Shown piece by piece: positions 1 through 10,690 of a DNA stretch of 41,319 nucleotides (position 1 is the stretch's first letter; the number at the start of each line of letters is the position of its first letter). A program made the position numbers and the translations under genes. Under the pieces are notes generated by a model, which was given only the letters and a program-made list of their open reading frames with translations, was not told where the DNA came from and ran no database searches. The stretch lies in NCBI GenBank assembly GCA_036939975.1, contig JALLPB010000012.1:1-41319 (forward strand). Direction: 5' to 3'. The DNA comes from Cyclostephanos tholiformis. Taxonomy: Eukaryota; Bacillariophyta; Thalassiosirophyceae; Thalassiosirales; Thalassiosiraceae.

Positions 1-1633
1 CAATCAACCCTGTTTCCGGATCCTCCCCGCCAAATACAACAAGTCCAACCATCCATGGCGATAGAGTCCTAGTCTTGTCCGCAGCGATGCGCTCGTCAAT
101 GATGAGCTCAAGATTTGTGCGGATGGCGGACTGAAACGGACCATAGCTCTGGTCTGTTTCCTGTGTCACTGCGGTTGTGTTGGGAACACCAGGGTAAAGT
201 ATGAAGCCATGAAAGCGGAGGTACGCGAGGAGGGTGGGGTTAAGTCTTCCCGGTCCGCTGTCACATTTAATGACAACCCAACGTCCTTTCGTTGGGGCGG
301 AATCGGGGTATAACTTCATAATAGATTTTTGCAAATACTCGAAAAATTCTTCATCGTCCATCCCCCCCTTGTTATTTAGACCGAGCGATATAGGAAACGA
401 CTGCTCGGACTCATGCCCGAATGTACCCCTAACATCCACCATGTACCGAATCATTTCGATGCGAATTGCTTCAGCATCGGCTGTCTGCGCGGCCGTCTGG
501 AATTGGAAATGGGGAGGAAGTGGCTCGCCGGCGGCGGTACTCCCAGTAATCATCGTTGTTGTCAATGCTGACTTGGATGTCGCCTTTCCAAGCTGCGGGA
601 ATCGTACGTCGTAGTACGCCGAGGTAGGGCGTCCACCGCGATTGCCATTACTACCATCGAGAGACAGACATGTCTCATCCAAGTTCAAAATTCGCGCCTT
701 CATTTTTTGATCGAATATCAGCTCGCCATTTTTGTTGATTGTTGCGAAGCCATATTCTACAACAAACACCTCCCAAGTGTCGAACCACAGATCCAAATTT
801 TGGTAAGTCGTCCAACGGATGCGGCGATCTTCGGCAAAATTTAGCGTAGCCGCTTTGATGTCGATAGCTGTATCTCGAACAACACGATTCAAAAGTTCAG
901 TCGCTGCAACTGTTCCAATGTCAAACGTTTTCGCCAACATCGGGATCATCTTCTTTCTTGAATTATCGCCCACACACGCATTCATTTGGTTGATTGGGAT
1001 CAGGCTGGAGAAAGCCTGGCATAAAAACTTGTAAGCCTTGGTCGAAATATTACCAACGGGACCCATTTTTAGAGGGGACGTGTCGACAAGTCCCTTCGTA
1101 ACGTACCGGGAGATTGTGGCGATGCTAGGGCACACCTCATATTTCGCTGTGATGATGTCACAAACAGCACGGATGGACATGCCACCATCCGGCTTCTTCC
1201 TCTCAGAATCGTACAGGCGCACGGCTGCCTTGTGCGCGTCGGACTTGTGCTTTTTCAAAGCTAGATCGTCAATGCGTCTTTGCTGGACACCAGACGCTGT
1301 CAACCTTATTTGTTTTCGCTTTGGCTTGGGGTGAGTAGCTCCTGTTGACGCTCTCGTCGACACCGATTGAGGATTGTCATCTCCAGTTAAGGGAGATACA
1401 TCTGAACAATTGGTTGTGATGCAGATGTCTTGAATGTTTATGACAGGACGATGTGCCACTTGCTTTGCCTGGAGACGACGGCGTATCATATTGCGGACGA
1501 TTTCGTCGGCAATGTCGGCCTTCGAAAATCCAGCCAATATCATGGCCTGTGGAACCTTGAGACCAGTAGTAGTCTCGAGGATCCGCACGGCCTTATTGAC
1601 CTTCTTCTCACGCGCAGCACTCTTCTTTAGCAT
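1..1633 (-). mobile_element. pogo/Tc1-mariner-like DDE transposase, partial (3' end outside window)
   Basis: An uninterrupted minus-strand reading frame starts at the ATG at 1633, with an in-frame TAA 18 nt upstream, and runs about 544 codons off the left edge. The N-terminal third is basic and contains helix-turn-helix-like segments, as expected of a DNA-binding region. The catalytic core is recognisable: N-L-D-E-T (first Asp near residue 319, codon 679-677), I-K-C-D-S-G (second Asp near 458, codon 262-260) and P-N-T-T-A-V-T-Q-E-T-D-Q (third Asp near 494). This gives DD35D spacing. The P-N-T-T...Q...D segment is typical of the DDE_1 family found in pogo, Tigger and CENP-B relatives. The frame has no stop or frameshift in the visible part, so this copy could be active or domesticated. 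Terminal inverted repeats cannot be assessed because the left end is missing. No function beyond transposition is inferred. Confidence 0.8.
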
Positions 1634-2487
1634 GTTGGGCAGGAGGGGTTATGGTGTTGTAACAGATTTGACGAAGTTAACGAAGACAAAAGTCGAACCA
1701 TCAGGTGCACCGAAGAATTTTTTTGTGTGTCGATGCTTGCGCGAGGTATTTTTTGGCGCAATTTTGACCCACAAGATGACGTCCAATGACGACAGTCCCA
1801 AGGACAAAAATGACCGTCAGGTCGAGCTCTACACCCTGATACACTTTATTGGGCCATTGGATTTAGTTCTAAGGGCCTCTAGAGTATTATACTATCAATG
1901 GAGGTATGTACGAAAATAGAATGATGGTTTTGGCCTGTTTCAGGACCCACTTTAAACTCGTACTCTATTGTGTAGGAATAGGTAATAGTACTCTGGCATG
2001 GCTCTCCTCAACCCCAAAAACTGCCTGCTTTTTATCCTCCTAGCTTGCCTTGCACACACAACAACTACAAGCAAAACACAACAACCAACAAAAACACAAC
2101 AAAAAGCCATCCCCCTCCCCTCCTCCCTCCCCATCGCGCCACGAAGATACCGCCACCCACCCTGACATCGTTGTCTTAGAGAACTGAGCTTTTCAGGAGG
2201 TTCGGTTCATCACACGCATGGACAGGAGACCTTCGTTTTTTTGGCTCGATAATCGTACGTGGGAATAAGTACTCGTGAAGAAGTACTATTTATTCCCATG
2301 TACTATTTGGATATTTTTTTGCTTTAACAAGCCTCTCTCTGGGGGGTTATTAAAGCAAGGTGCGCAAAGATGTGATTATGTGAGAGGCAACGGCAAATTT
2401 TCGAATCACCTCCACTCCATTCCACTCTCTCACATTTTTCATTTTTTACGCACTAAATTTCCTTTTCGAAAATCCAAAGTAAGCAAC
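1634..2487. other. Intergenic region between transposase and membrane-protein gene
   Basis: This stretch holds the shared upstream region of two divergent genes. I see no convincing coding sequence. The part at about 2040-2140 is an A/C-rich, then C-rich low-complexity tract on the plus strand, and it probably includes the 5' leader or promoter of the 2488 gene. The right end of the transposon should lie somewhere in this interval, but I could not identify a terminal repeat. Confidence 0.5.
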
Positions 2488-3597
2488 ATGGCTGGAATCG
2501 GCGCCCACGTCAACAAAGACAGGCTCAACAAATGGGCCTTCCTCCTTCTTTTCTCTATCCTATGCCTGATCGCCCACGAAACTGACGATGAGAACAAAAA
2601 CACCTACGTGACCGTCTGCACCTCCGTGTCACTTGCATTCTCGTTTTTGGCATCCGTGCTACACTTGGGAACTACTGGCCTGAGCGCCTTCTTCGTCGGT
2701 ACCGTAGTCGAGGGCCTGACGTCCCTCGTCCTCGTGGCATTGTGGGGAGCCGCGCTCCCCATCATCATGAACCCGGCGAACGGACTTGCGCAAATGTATG
2801 TTGGAAAGAACAGAGGTGACGTTGCCGATTATCAATCGACGATCTCCAACGCCAATTTGTACTTCACGACTTGGGGCGCAGGAGTGTGCGCGGTGATGAT
2901 TCTCGCTTCGTACATTCGCGAAAGGCTAGGTGGTGTGGGTGGTGCGGGCATGGGGTATACCACAAACTGGTATTTGCTCATGCTTGCTAGTGTCATTGTG
3001 ATAATTGAGTGCATGAGGTTCAAGAATCAAGTTTGTAGTATTGTGAACGGGACCGAGGGTGTCACCTGCGGGAGAAACATGTATGGTTTGGTTACTGGTG
3101 AGTCTATCCGCATTTCTTGACGACGAAAGGTTATGTTTCAATTTTTGATTATTCTCTAACACGCCTCACGATGACCTTTCAAAATCGTTTTCAGGCTGCA
3201 TCGGTCTAAGCGTGTCATTCCTGGTCTCCCTCTTCTCTTCTCTAGGGAAAGACTCTGCCCTTATTACAACCATTTTTGGATTCATCATGGCAATCCTTTA
3301 CACACTGTGTGCCGGACTGATGACATTTGAGAATGGCCCCGCAACCTACGTTGGCAATCAGTACCTCTCAGCGTGGGCGGGATTCTTTCTTTCATTTGCC
3401 GTATTTGGAAGTGTGTTGAAGGAGTTTTTGGGCGCCGGCGATACGCCCGCCGCAGCTGCTGGAACAAATGGTGAGTTCTTACTTGTGACTGAATCTTTAC
3501 TCGACGAGTGTTTCCAGTCCTTCCCGTTTTCTTTGCTCACGGATGATTAATATTTCATGAGTTAGGCCCAGCCGACGTCGAAATGGATAGGATATAA
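2488..3597 (+). CDS. Multi-pass membrane protein with internal duplication (unknown function)
   Basis: The start is the ATG at 2488, which begins the hydrophilic N-terminus before the first membrane segment. I infer three exons: 2488-3097, 3195-3470 and 3566-3597, with introns of 97 and 95 nt that begin GTGAGT and end AG. This gives 305 residues. About eight hydrophobic helices are visible (near 16-30, 40-60, 66-93, 124-143, 161-176, 205-221, 226-246 and 259-279). The two halves look duplicated: N-L-Y-F-T-T-W (123-129) in the fourth helix matches N-Q-Y-L-S-A-W (258-264) in the eighth. There are no polar catalytic motifs, so a transporter or structural membrane role is only a guess. The last exon is the least certain part. 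A competing acceptor, TTTCCAG near 3517, would give a different short C-terminus. I do not recognise a named family. Confidence 0.75.
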
Positions 3598-4543
3598 ATA
3601 GATGGCCAGGTGTCTGATTACCATCCTCTTAAAAAAAAGCTAGAGGATGTTTATAGTTGAAATGACATCATTTGGGAAGGAAATCTTGCATATTTGTTTG
3701 ATTGGTTAATTATAAGACGATTGATTGAGCGTTAAATAATTGTCATGGCTTCTGTGAGCGCAGGAGGTACGGGATTCACCAACGTGGAGATTAAAAAGAT
3801 ATGCATTATCCCACAGCGATGATGATTGGATGTGTTTGCTGTCGTCTTTGAATTTGAGCCTCCAAACTCTTCTTCTGATGTGGCGAATATTCGTACATGG
3901 ATTTAGTATATAAAGTAAATGTTACAGAAGGTGCACCAACCAAACATATATGAGTTAAATATGGATTATGCATCGTCCCACGCGCGCATTCGGAATTCAA
4001 ATCGATGCCGATGACTCTCTGGGCAAGTTAGCACTGGACATGCCGCCTGCTCATGACTCACCCCCCTTCCTTCCTCTGCCATGGCCCCAACCTTTTGGAG
4101 TGTGTCCACCCTGGCACCAGCACATGAGTGCACATTATCTCCAAGAACTTATATCGAAAGCTCGTGAAAATGTCCTGGTAACTTATGTATCAAAGGAATG
4201 GTTGTAGATTACAAATACCAACAAGGGCAACAATGAAAACTAACTTTCATCGCCACAGTCGAATATCTCAATGCTAGACGGCTCGTTCCCAGCCTTTTTC
4301 AGATCTGTCAAGATCAGGGGTGTGCCGCATAATATTCAACTCTCTAAACTTGTTAACACCGCCGTATTCGCCCATCATCACAGGCTCATGGAGATCTATC
4401 CATATTGGATGCTGAAAAATGGGGTATCATTTTTAACGGATAGAAGAAGATCTAAATGTTTGGTATTTCATATATCAATTATCAACTTTAAGCAACTTCT
4501 CAGTTAATGCGTCAGGCGCTCATTACTGCTGACAACGAGGTGC
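3598..4543. other. Convergent intergenic region with two weak open frames
   Basis: This interval lies between two convergent genes and should contain both 3' UTRs. Its left half is AT-rich. Two plus-strand ATG-started frames occur (3968-4207 and 4271-4507). Neither shows a recognisable domain, and both could be chance or remnants of a decayed gene. Confidence 0.4.
3968..4207 (+). CDS. Hypothetical 79-residue open frame (doubtful)
   Basis: An ATG-started frame encodes a Pro/His-rich 79-residue peptide with no motif I recognise. A possible GT donor lies inside the frame near its end (GTAACT at about 4177), and an acceptor-like TTGTAG overlaps the stop, so it might be one exon of a longer gene or a pseudogene. 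Its position in a convergent 3'-end region argues against a real gene. It is listed only because the composition is less AT-rich than its surroundings. Confidence 0.15.
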   Translation: MHRPTRAFGIQIDADDSLGKLALDMPPAHDSPPFLPLPWPQPFGVCPPWHQHMSAHYLQELISKARENVLVTYVSKEWL

Positions 4544-6661
4544 TCATTTCCTACGACGCCCTTTTCCTCTTGGACCTTCCTCGTCATCATCCAAACGGAA
4601 CATGGAGCTAAGCTCGCTCAAGGCAGCCTGCTTCTTCTCTACACTCTCTGCTCTCCTCAAATGTGACATGGGGCCGTGCAACATCTTATTTACGATACCT
4701 CTGGACAACCTTTCAACTGCCTCCAACTCCCTATCAGAGAAGTTGTTATTCTGGGACAATTTTCTTGTGCATTTCTTAAGCTCCTCTTGACGGAACATGT
4801 TGGCTCGCTCTTGGAGCTGGTTAATGGTGGGAATTGCAGACAAGGATTCACGCCAGCCATTGAAGGTGCTTGCCTCATCACGAAGCAGAATCTCTGCCTC
4901 GATCATTTCACGCTGACGCATTGCAGTGTTCTTTGCAACGACAGCTTTTAGATCATCCACGTTGTAGGGTTTGACAGAATGCACCTAGAGAGCGCGCGAG
5001 GATTGTTTTGTTAAGCAGGAATTTTGAAGGTTGATATCGCGCTGATGAAGTATTGTGTGGCATATGGTTGCGACTTACCTCGGCACTGTCAGGACCAATG
5101 TTTCTCGGAACGGCAATATCGACCAACATCAAAGGTCGACCACCATCTAAACCATTCTGTTTCAACAAACTTTTATCGATGACGTACTCAGGTGAGCTGG
5201 TGGCGGTGAAGACGATGTCGCTCCTTCTCACGACATCCCACAGTCCATCCTCTAACACGATTTCGATATCCACATCCGGGAATTGCTCCCGCAATTCCAG
5301 GGGACGTGCCATCGACCGATTAACAATGGCGATCCTCTCCAACCCCCTACTCGCCAAGTGGGTGATAAGCAACCTGGTCATCGTACCAGCACCTACCACC
5401 GCCAGCCGAGCCTCGGAGAAGGGCAGGTTCAAATCCTTCATGCACATCGTTTCGCTCAACTCGACCGCCGCCGACGAAATACTGACCGACCCCTTGGAAA
5501 TATTGGTCTCGCTGCGCACGCGCTTCCCCGCCGCGACGGCGTTGTTCAGCAATCGACTAAGGACCTTACCCCCGCGGCCATCGTCCTCGATGGAATGGAG
5601 ATGGCACTGCCTGACCTGGCTGAGGATCTGCCCCTCGCCCACGACCAACGAATCCAACCCCCCCGCCACACGCATCAAATGCCACACGGCGTCCTCGCCC
5701 TCGAGCATGAAGATGTTCCTGCGCAGCGCGCTAACGGGCAGTCCGGATCGTTCCGCCAGGTACTCCATCACGCGGGCGTTGGCCTCGCGCGCATCGCTCG
5801 CCGCGAAGTATATCTCGAACCGATTGCACGTGGAGAGGATGGCCGCCTCCTCGACCTGGCCGGTGGAGCATATGATGTTCGATTGGTCGTTCCACTCGGA
5901 TTCGGGTATGGCGAGCTTCTCGCGAACTTCCACCTGCGCGTGGTGAATCGATAGGCCGATGACATGAACTTGCAGGCCCTTGGTGGCGAGTTCGAGACGT
6001 TCCTGTTTTGGGTGTAGGTGCGTGTGTGTGTGGGGGGGGGGGGGGAAGGCAAGCCGGTCGTTAGAGAGATGAAGGTAGTTGTCGATCGGGTATATTCAAG
6101 AGCGACGGATGGTTCGAAGGCGTAGAGTCCTCCGAATCACAGGTAACGAGCATCGTCATCCCCGCTCACAGTCTTTATCATCCATGTCAGGAGCAATCGA
6201 CAAATATTAACAAACCGATCCGGAGTCCGAATGACACCCCTCTTCCCCCACCGCACTTCCACCACCCCCACGCAACGTCCGGCAATTAAAACGCGAGTAT
6301 CCCCCGAAACAATTCATATCACCGAAAGTCAAAAATAAAGTACATCTCCCTTCGCTATACTCCCACAAACACACACACACTCCGCCCCGACGAGGGGAAA
6401 AAAAAAAACACTCACCTGCTTCGTCTTCTTCCTCCTCGTCCCGTTCGCCGCACGTTCTGCGGCGGACATCGCCGTACCGTCCATCGTGGCGGCCATTAGC
6501 GCCGTGCCGAAGACGAAATCGTCGTTGGACGAGGTGGTGGTCGTCGTCGTGGTCGTCGTCATCGTCCTCCTCCACCCGGCGACGGCCGCCGTCGGCGATT
6601 GGAAGGCGGACGATGATCCGGCGTTGGCCGCAAGTGCCAACATCGCGTACGATAGTCTCAT
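4544..6661 (-). CDS. hemA: Glutamyl-tRNA reductase, plastid-targeted
   Basis: This enzyme reduces glutamyl-tRNA(Glu) with NADPH to glutamate-1-semialdehyde, the first committed step of plastid tetrapyrrole (chlorophyll and haem) synthesis. I infer three exons on the minus strand: 6661-6416, 6002-5079 and 4984-4544, with GTGAGT/AG and GTAAGT/AG introns and all junctions in phase 0, giving 536 residues. Exon 1 encodes a signal peptide followed by S-A-F-Q-S-P near residue 19, which fits a diatom bipartite plastid presequence, then a Thr run. The catalytic Cys lies in S-T-C-N-R (Cys141). The family signature G-E-G-Q-I-L-S-Q is at 204-211. The NADPH-binding G-A-G-T-M is at 286-290. The last exon encodes the helical dimerisation domain and a basic tail. 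The first intron (413 nt) is longer than most here and carries a G/C homopolymer near 6035-6047. The gene shares a divergent upstream region with the GH47 gene. Confidence 0.95.
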
Positions 6662-7901
6662 TCTCGTGTTTTATTATTATTATTATAAATCCCCACTCCC
6701 CACCCCTCTCTCTCTCCCCCTTCCCCGTCCTTTCGAGCCGCACGATTTTGAATTTTCGTTACCCTACCACACCCGCACCGTACGTCCGATTGCCGTCGGG
6801 CGGGGGGCCATCGCGTTTCAAAAAACGTCCGATCGGATTGTGTAGTATAATATAATATAATATATTAATGTACGATAATTGCGAGATATGTGCGCGAATG
6901 CGAAGGAGACGCGCGTGGGAAAAATGAGAAACGAAATTGATAATCTCTTCTCGACCCCTCCCCCCCCACACACACCCCCCCCCACACACACACACGCATT
7001 TTTCCGCGTATGAAACCGACGCGCGAGCGCACGAGCGCACCCTCGCACCACACGTGCCGACCCGGACGGGGAACGCGAGTAATATCATACAATATTACAC
7101 GGGTGTCGTGGAAACGACGGGAAAAGGGTGTGGTACGACGTCGAGGCGAAGGGAAGGGGACGCGGGGGAAAATGCGACCCAAACATTATAATATGGGGTG
7201 ACACGACGGTAAACGAGGGACACGGAACACACGCACCTGAGTTGACGAAAATTTCCGTATATAATAATATATATCACGAAGGAAAAAAAAAAAAGGCCGA
7301 TTATCCGATTGCTTCTCGTGCACGAGAGGAATGAAAAAGATACGCAGTGACGAGAGTGGGGGGTGGGGTTTATTATATATTTAAAACCCTCCGCCTCCGG
7401 GATGTGATTGGAAGTGATGGAAAGTTATATAATAATATACGAAGAGTGTGGCGGTGTGTGCGTGAGCTCGTGTGTGTGTGTGTGAAAGGTCGGTGGTGGT
7501 GACGATTAAAATAAAAATAAAAATGGATTCGGCCGCCCCCGCCCCGATGGAGCGCTTCAACAAGGCGAGGTCTGGAAGGAATTAATACACATATCTAAAA
7601 ACCGCATGTGGTTGGAACGACGACGAGGTCCCCCCCTTCCATAGACGGACAGCTGTCTTTTTCTCCGTTTTTTCCCTCCCGCCGAATCGAACGAAACGCA
7701 CACAATAGATATCGTAGGGTACGCAGTTTAGGTAATACGCAGTTTAAGTCAATCAATCGCGAGAAAGGAGTATCACTACGTACTCCAAACTTCTCTTTTC
7801 TCGACGAATCCTACATATGCAACCATTTTAAATAGCATAGTCTTTCTCCTCTTGAGAAGACGATTCCAACGATATGTGGGTTGACTGGGTTCCGAGTGNG
7901 G
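6662..7901. other. Divergent promoter region rich in microsatellites; 5' end of GH47 unresolved
   Basis: This interval separates hemA (minus) from the GH47 gene (plus). It contains a TATAATATAAT-type AT repeat near 6845-6866, CA and C runs near 6960-7000, a poly-A run near 7283-7294 and a GT repeat near 7470-7482. A possible first coding exon of the GH47 gene begins at the ATG at 7523 and would end at 7569. It is in compatible phase with an acceptor at 7839-7840, but its donor (GTCTGG) is poor. Confidence 0.4.
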
Positions 7902-10075
7902 ATGTACGCCGGGGACGTCGGGGATCATCGTCACGTCGCGGATGGGGGAGCCGCCAGGGGGGACGATCGCGGCGATGGAGGCGGCGAGGACATGCGCCAT
8001 CACTTCTTGGAGGCCATCAAGGGCGAGCTAAAACACGACGGGGAGAGGATCGTCGAGGGGATGCACAAATTGAAGGACAGGGCGAGTGAGGTCGCGACCG
8101 ACCTTGTCAAGAGGAAATTGGAACATCGTGGCATGCTTCGCGGCGAGAGACGCGTCGTTGACGACCACGAGGAGTACGAGAAGAAGAGGGAGGAGAAGTC
8201 CCATCCCGTTAAGCGACGAAAAGGCGGGGGCGTCATCGATCGCGGCGGCGGCGACACGCGGTATTACCCCTACATGACGTTGGCCGTGCCGGAAAATTAC
8301 GACTTCTCGCGTTACGAGCCACTCGGTGGCGGTCGTTTCATTGAGTACAAGGACGGTGACAGTCCGTACGATATCACCGATAAATTAATGGAGCAAAGCG
8401 ACGAACTGGCACGCAGTCGACGGGTTCACGTCGCGAATGCCATGAGGCACGTTTGGAATAATTACAAAAAGCTCGCATTCGGGAAGGACGAGATCAAGCC
8501 GATATCTGGCAGCACAACGAACAGGTGGGGTGGGATGGGTACCACGTGAGTACTACATGCATAATACATGGGTTTTTGTGATGTGTGAAACCTTTGACGT
8601 ATTATCTCACGAGGGGACCACGCTTTTTCTCGTCTTCATATATTGCGTCGTCCGACAGCCTGGTCGACTCGCTAGATACACTTTGGCTTATGGGGTTGAA
8701 GGATGAATTTTGGGATGCGAGGGACTGGGTCCGCGATCACCTCACCTTCGATCATGTCGCTGGCGAGGATCGAATACAAGGCGTATCCTTCTTCGAAACC
8801 ACCATTAGGAGCCTGGGCGGTCTCCTGGCCGCGTACGATCTGAGTAAGGACGAGGCATTTTTGAGAAAGGCGGATGACCTCGGATCGCGACTTGTGAAGG
8901 CGTACAACACGCCGTCGGGACTTCCGCATTCCAGCATCAACATAGTCGATGGCAGGGCAAATGCCGACATCGGCTGCCTGGCTGACGTCGGCACGGAGCA
9001 GGTGGAATTCAGATACCTGGCGAGAGAGACGGGTAAACGAGAATATGCCGACAAGACCGAGAGGGCATTCGAACAGTTGCGAAAATTGCAACCGGAGGAT
9101 GGATTGTTATTCCAGGACTTGCAAGATGGGGGTGGTAATCCATTCTTTTCCGGCGATAAGGTCACGTTCGGGGCGATGGGCGACTCAACTTACGAATACA
9201 TGCTTAAGATATGGATACAAGGCGGACGGAAGGAAGACAAATACAGGGCTATGTGGGATAAGGCCATGTCAGGGATGCACGAACAATTGCTACAAAAAAG
9301 CAACCCCAACGGGTTGTCGTACATTGCCGATAGGTATGGCGATTCGAGGCTAGATCACAAAATGGACCATTTAGTATGTTTTGTCGGGGGCAGTTTGGCT
9401 CTATCTGCCTATACTGATCCATTGGGATTGGATTCGCCTCGTGCCCAACGTGATTTGAAAGCCGCTAAGGCTATAACGTACACGTGCTACCAGTATTATG
9501 CTCGGACGAAGAGTGGTCTCGCGCCCGAGTTTTATCAATTTCAAGGCTCTAATGACATGGTCGTTGCCAATGGTGCGCCATTTTACATCCTCAGGCCGGA
9601 GGTGGTGGAGGCTTTCTATTACTTGTCGAAATTGACGGGAGACCCGATATACAGAGTGAGTTTTTCCAGATGCACAGTATTTTTTTTTCACTTTGCTTTG
9701 ATGCCCATAATGTCAAACCCTGCGTTCTGCCAAATTCACCACAAAAGGAATGGGGATGGGAAATTTTCCAAAGCATCGAAAAGTACTGCAAAACACAATA
9801 CGGGTATGCATCATTGAACCATGTGGACAATCCCTCCTCACAGGATGATCGGATGGAATCATTCTTCATGGCAGAAACGCTGAAGTATTTATATTTACTA
9901 TTTGATCCAGACTCAGAGATCGATATATTGAACAAGGTATGTGAAATGATCTATTGTACGGTTGCTGGCTGCATTTCCAATCCTCCAATTTTGGCTCATT
10001 TCAAACACCCCTTTCTCTCAATTGCAGCATGTGTTCAACACAGAGGCTCATCCTCTAAGCATTTTTAAAGACTAG
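7902..10075 (+). CDS. Mannosyl-oligosaccharide 1,2-alpha-mannosidase, GH47 family
   Basis: GH47 enzymes trim alpha-1,2-linked mannose from N-glycans in the ER or Golgi. I infer exons 7902-8546, 8659-9655, 9748-9936 and 10028-10075, with introns starting GTGAGT, GTGAGT and GTATGT. Family landmarks run in order: L-V-D-S-L-D-T-L-W after the first intron; F-F-E-T-T-I-R, whose Glu (codon 8795-8797) is a catalytic acid; G-D-S-T-Y-E-Y, whose Asp is at 9182-9184; D-H-L-V-C-F with the disulfide Cys; L-R-P-E with Glu at 9599-9601; and the terminal N-T-E-A-H-P, whose Thr binds calcium. All three catalytic acids are present. The N-terminal stalk (7902-8450) is charged and low in conservation. The expected membrane anchor is not visible, so the real start is probably upstream. 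An ambiguous base at 7899 lies next to the first in-frame ATG. The second-exon junction restores the T-L-V-D motif exactly. Confidence 0.9.
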
Positions 10076-10690
10076 ATAGGCAAAGTCGATCCAAATGCTA
10101 GAACTTTTTTGAACTCAAAATAAATATAAAGTAGTAACTGGCATGTGTTCTTCATGATCGCCTTCAACCTTCACTTACTCACTCGGGTCCACTCTCGGGC
10201 CAAAAAGTGCACCCATAATCATTACCCAAGTGTTCCATGGCGATTCCGAACACAGCAAGGACAGGAAACAAAAGACTAGTTTGTTTGATGAAACTAGAGT
10301 TGGAGGGTAACACTGACTTACAGAAGATCCAGTTGTAATAATAAAGATAACCAACTACATTTCACCACTTTTATTTTAGGGAAATAACCGAGTTCCACTT
10401 TTTGCGAACACTTTGCGAACATTTCCTGTACAGCCTCACGTTGGAAATATTATTAAATACGTTGATTGACATCCTTCTTGTATCTCGCAGAGAGCCTCCA
10501 AAAGCCAAAAATTCGCCTCGGTTCACAACATTTTATGTTATCCGTAGTAGTCATGGCTACGCGTTGACCCAATTAAAATGATGACTTCACCTACAAGGAC
10601 CTCCGAGTAAAAGCATGGCCAAAATCTTTCCCGGATCTCAAGAATAGTAGGGGCGGTGGGGGAGGGCAGATTTATTCACGAGCCCTCCCA
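10076..10690. other. Intergenic region, tandem plus-strand genes
   Basis: This region holds the GH47 3' UTR and the promoter of the oxygenase gene. No coding sequence is apparent. Two copies of TTTGCGAACA lie one base apart at 10401-10410 and 10412-10421. The last 60 nt before the next gene include a G-rich stretch. Confidence 0.4.

Noticed and set aside
234..1919. Several plus-strand open frames over the transposase region
   Set aside because: They overlap the long minus-strand DDE frame in antisense, and none shows a domain. They look like shadows.
5053..5954. Two long plus-strand frames over hemA exon 2
   Set aside because: They are antisense to a strongly conserved enzyme and show no domain of their own.
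7523..7569. First exon of the GH47 gene
   Set aside because: The phase fits, but the donor GTCTGG is poor and the product lacks a membrane anchor. It is mentioned only in the promoter entry.
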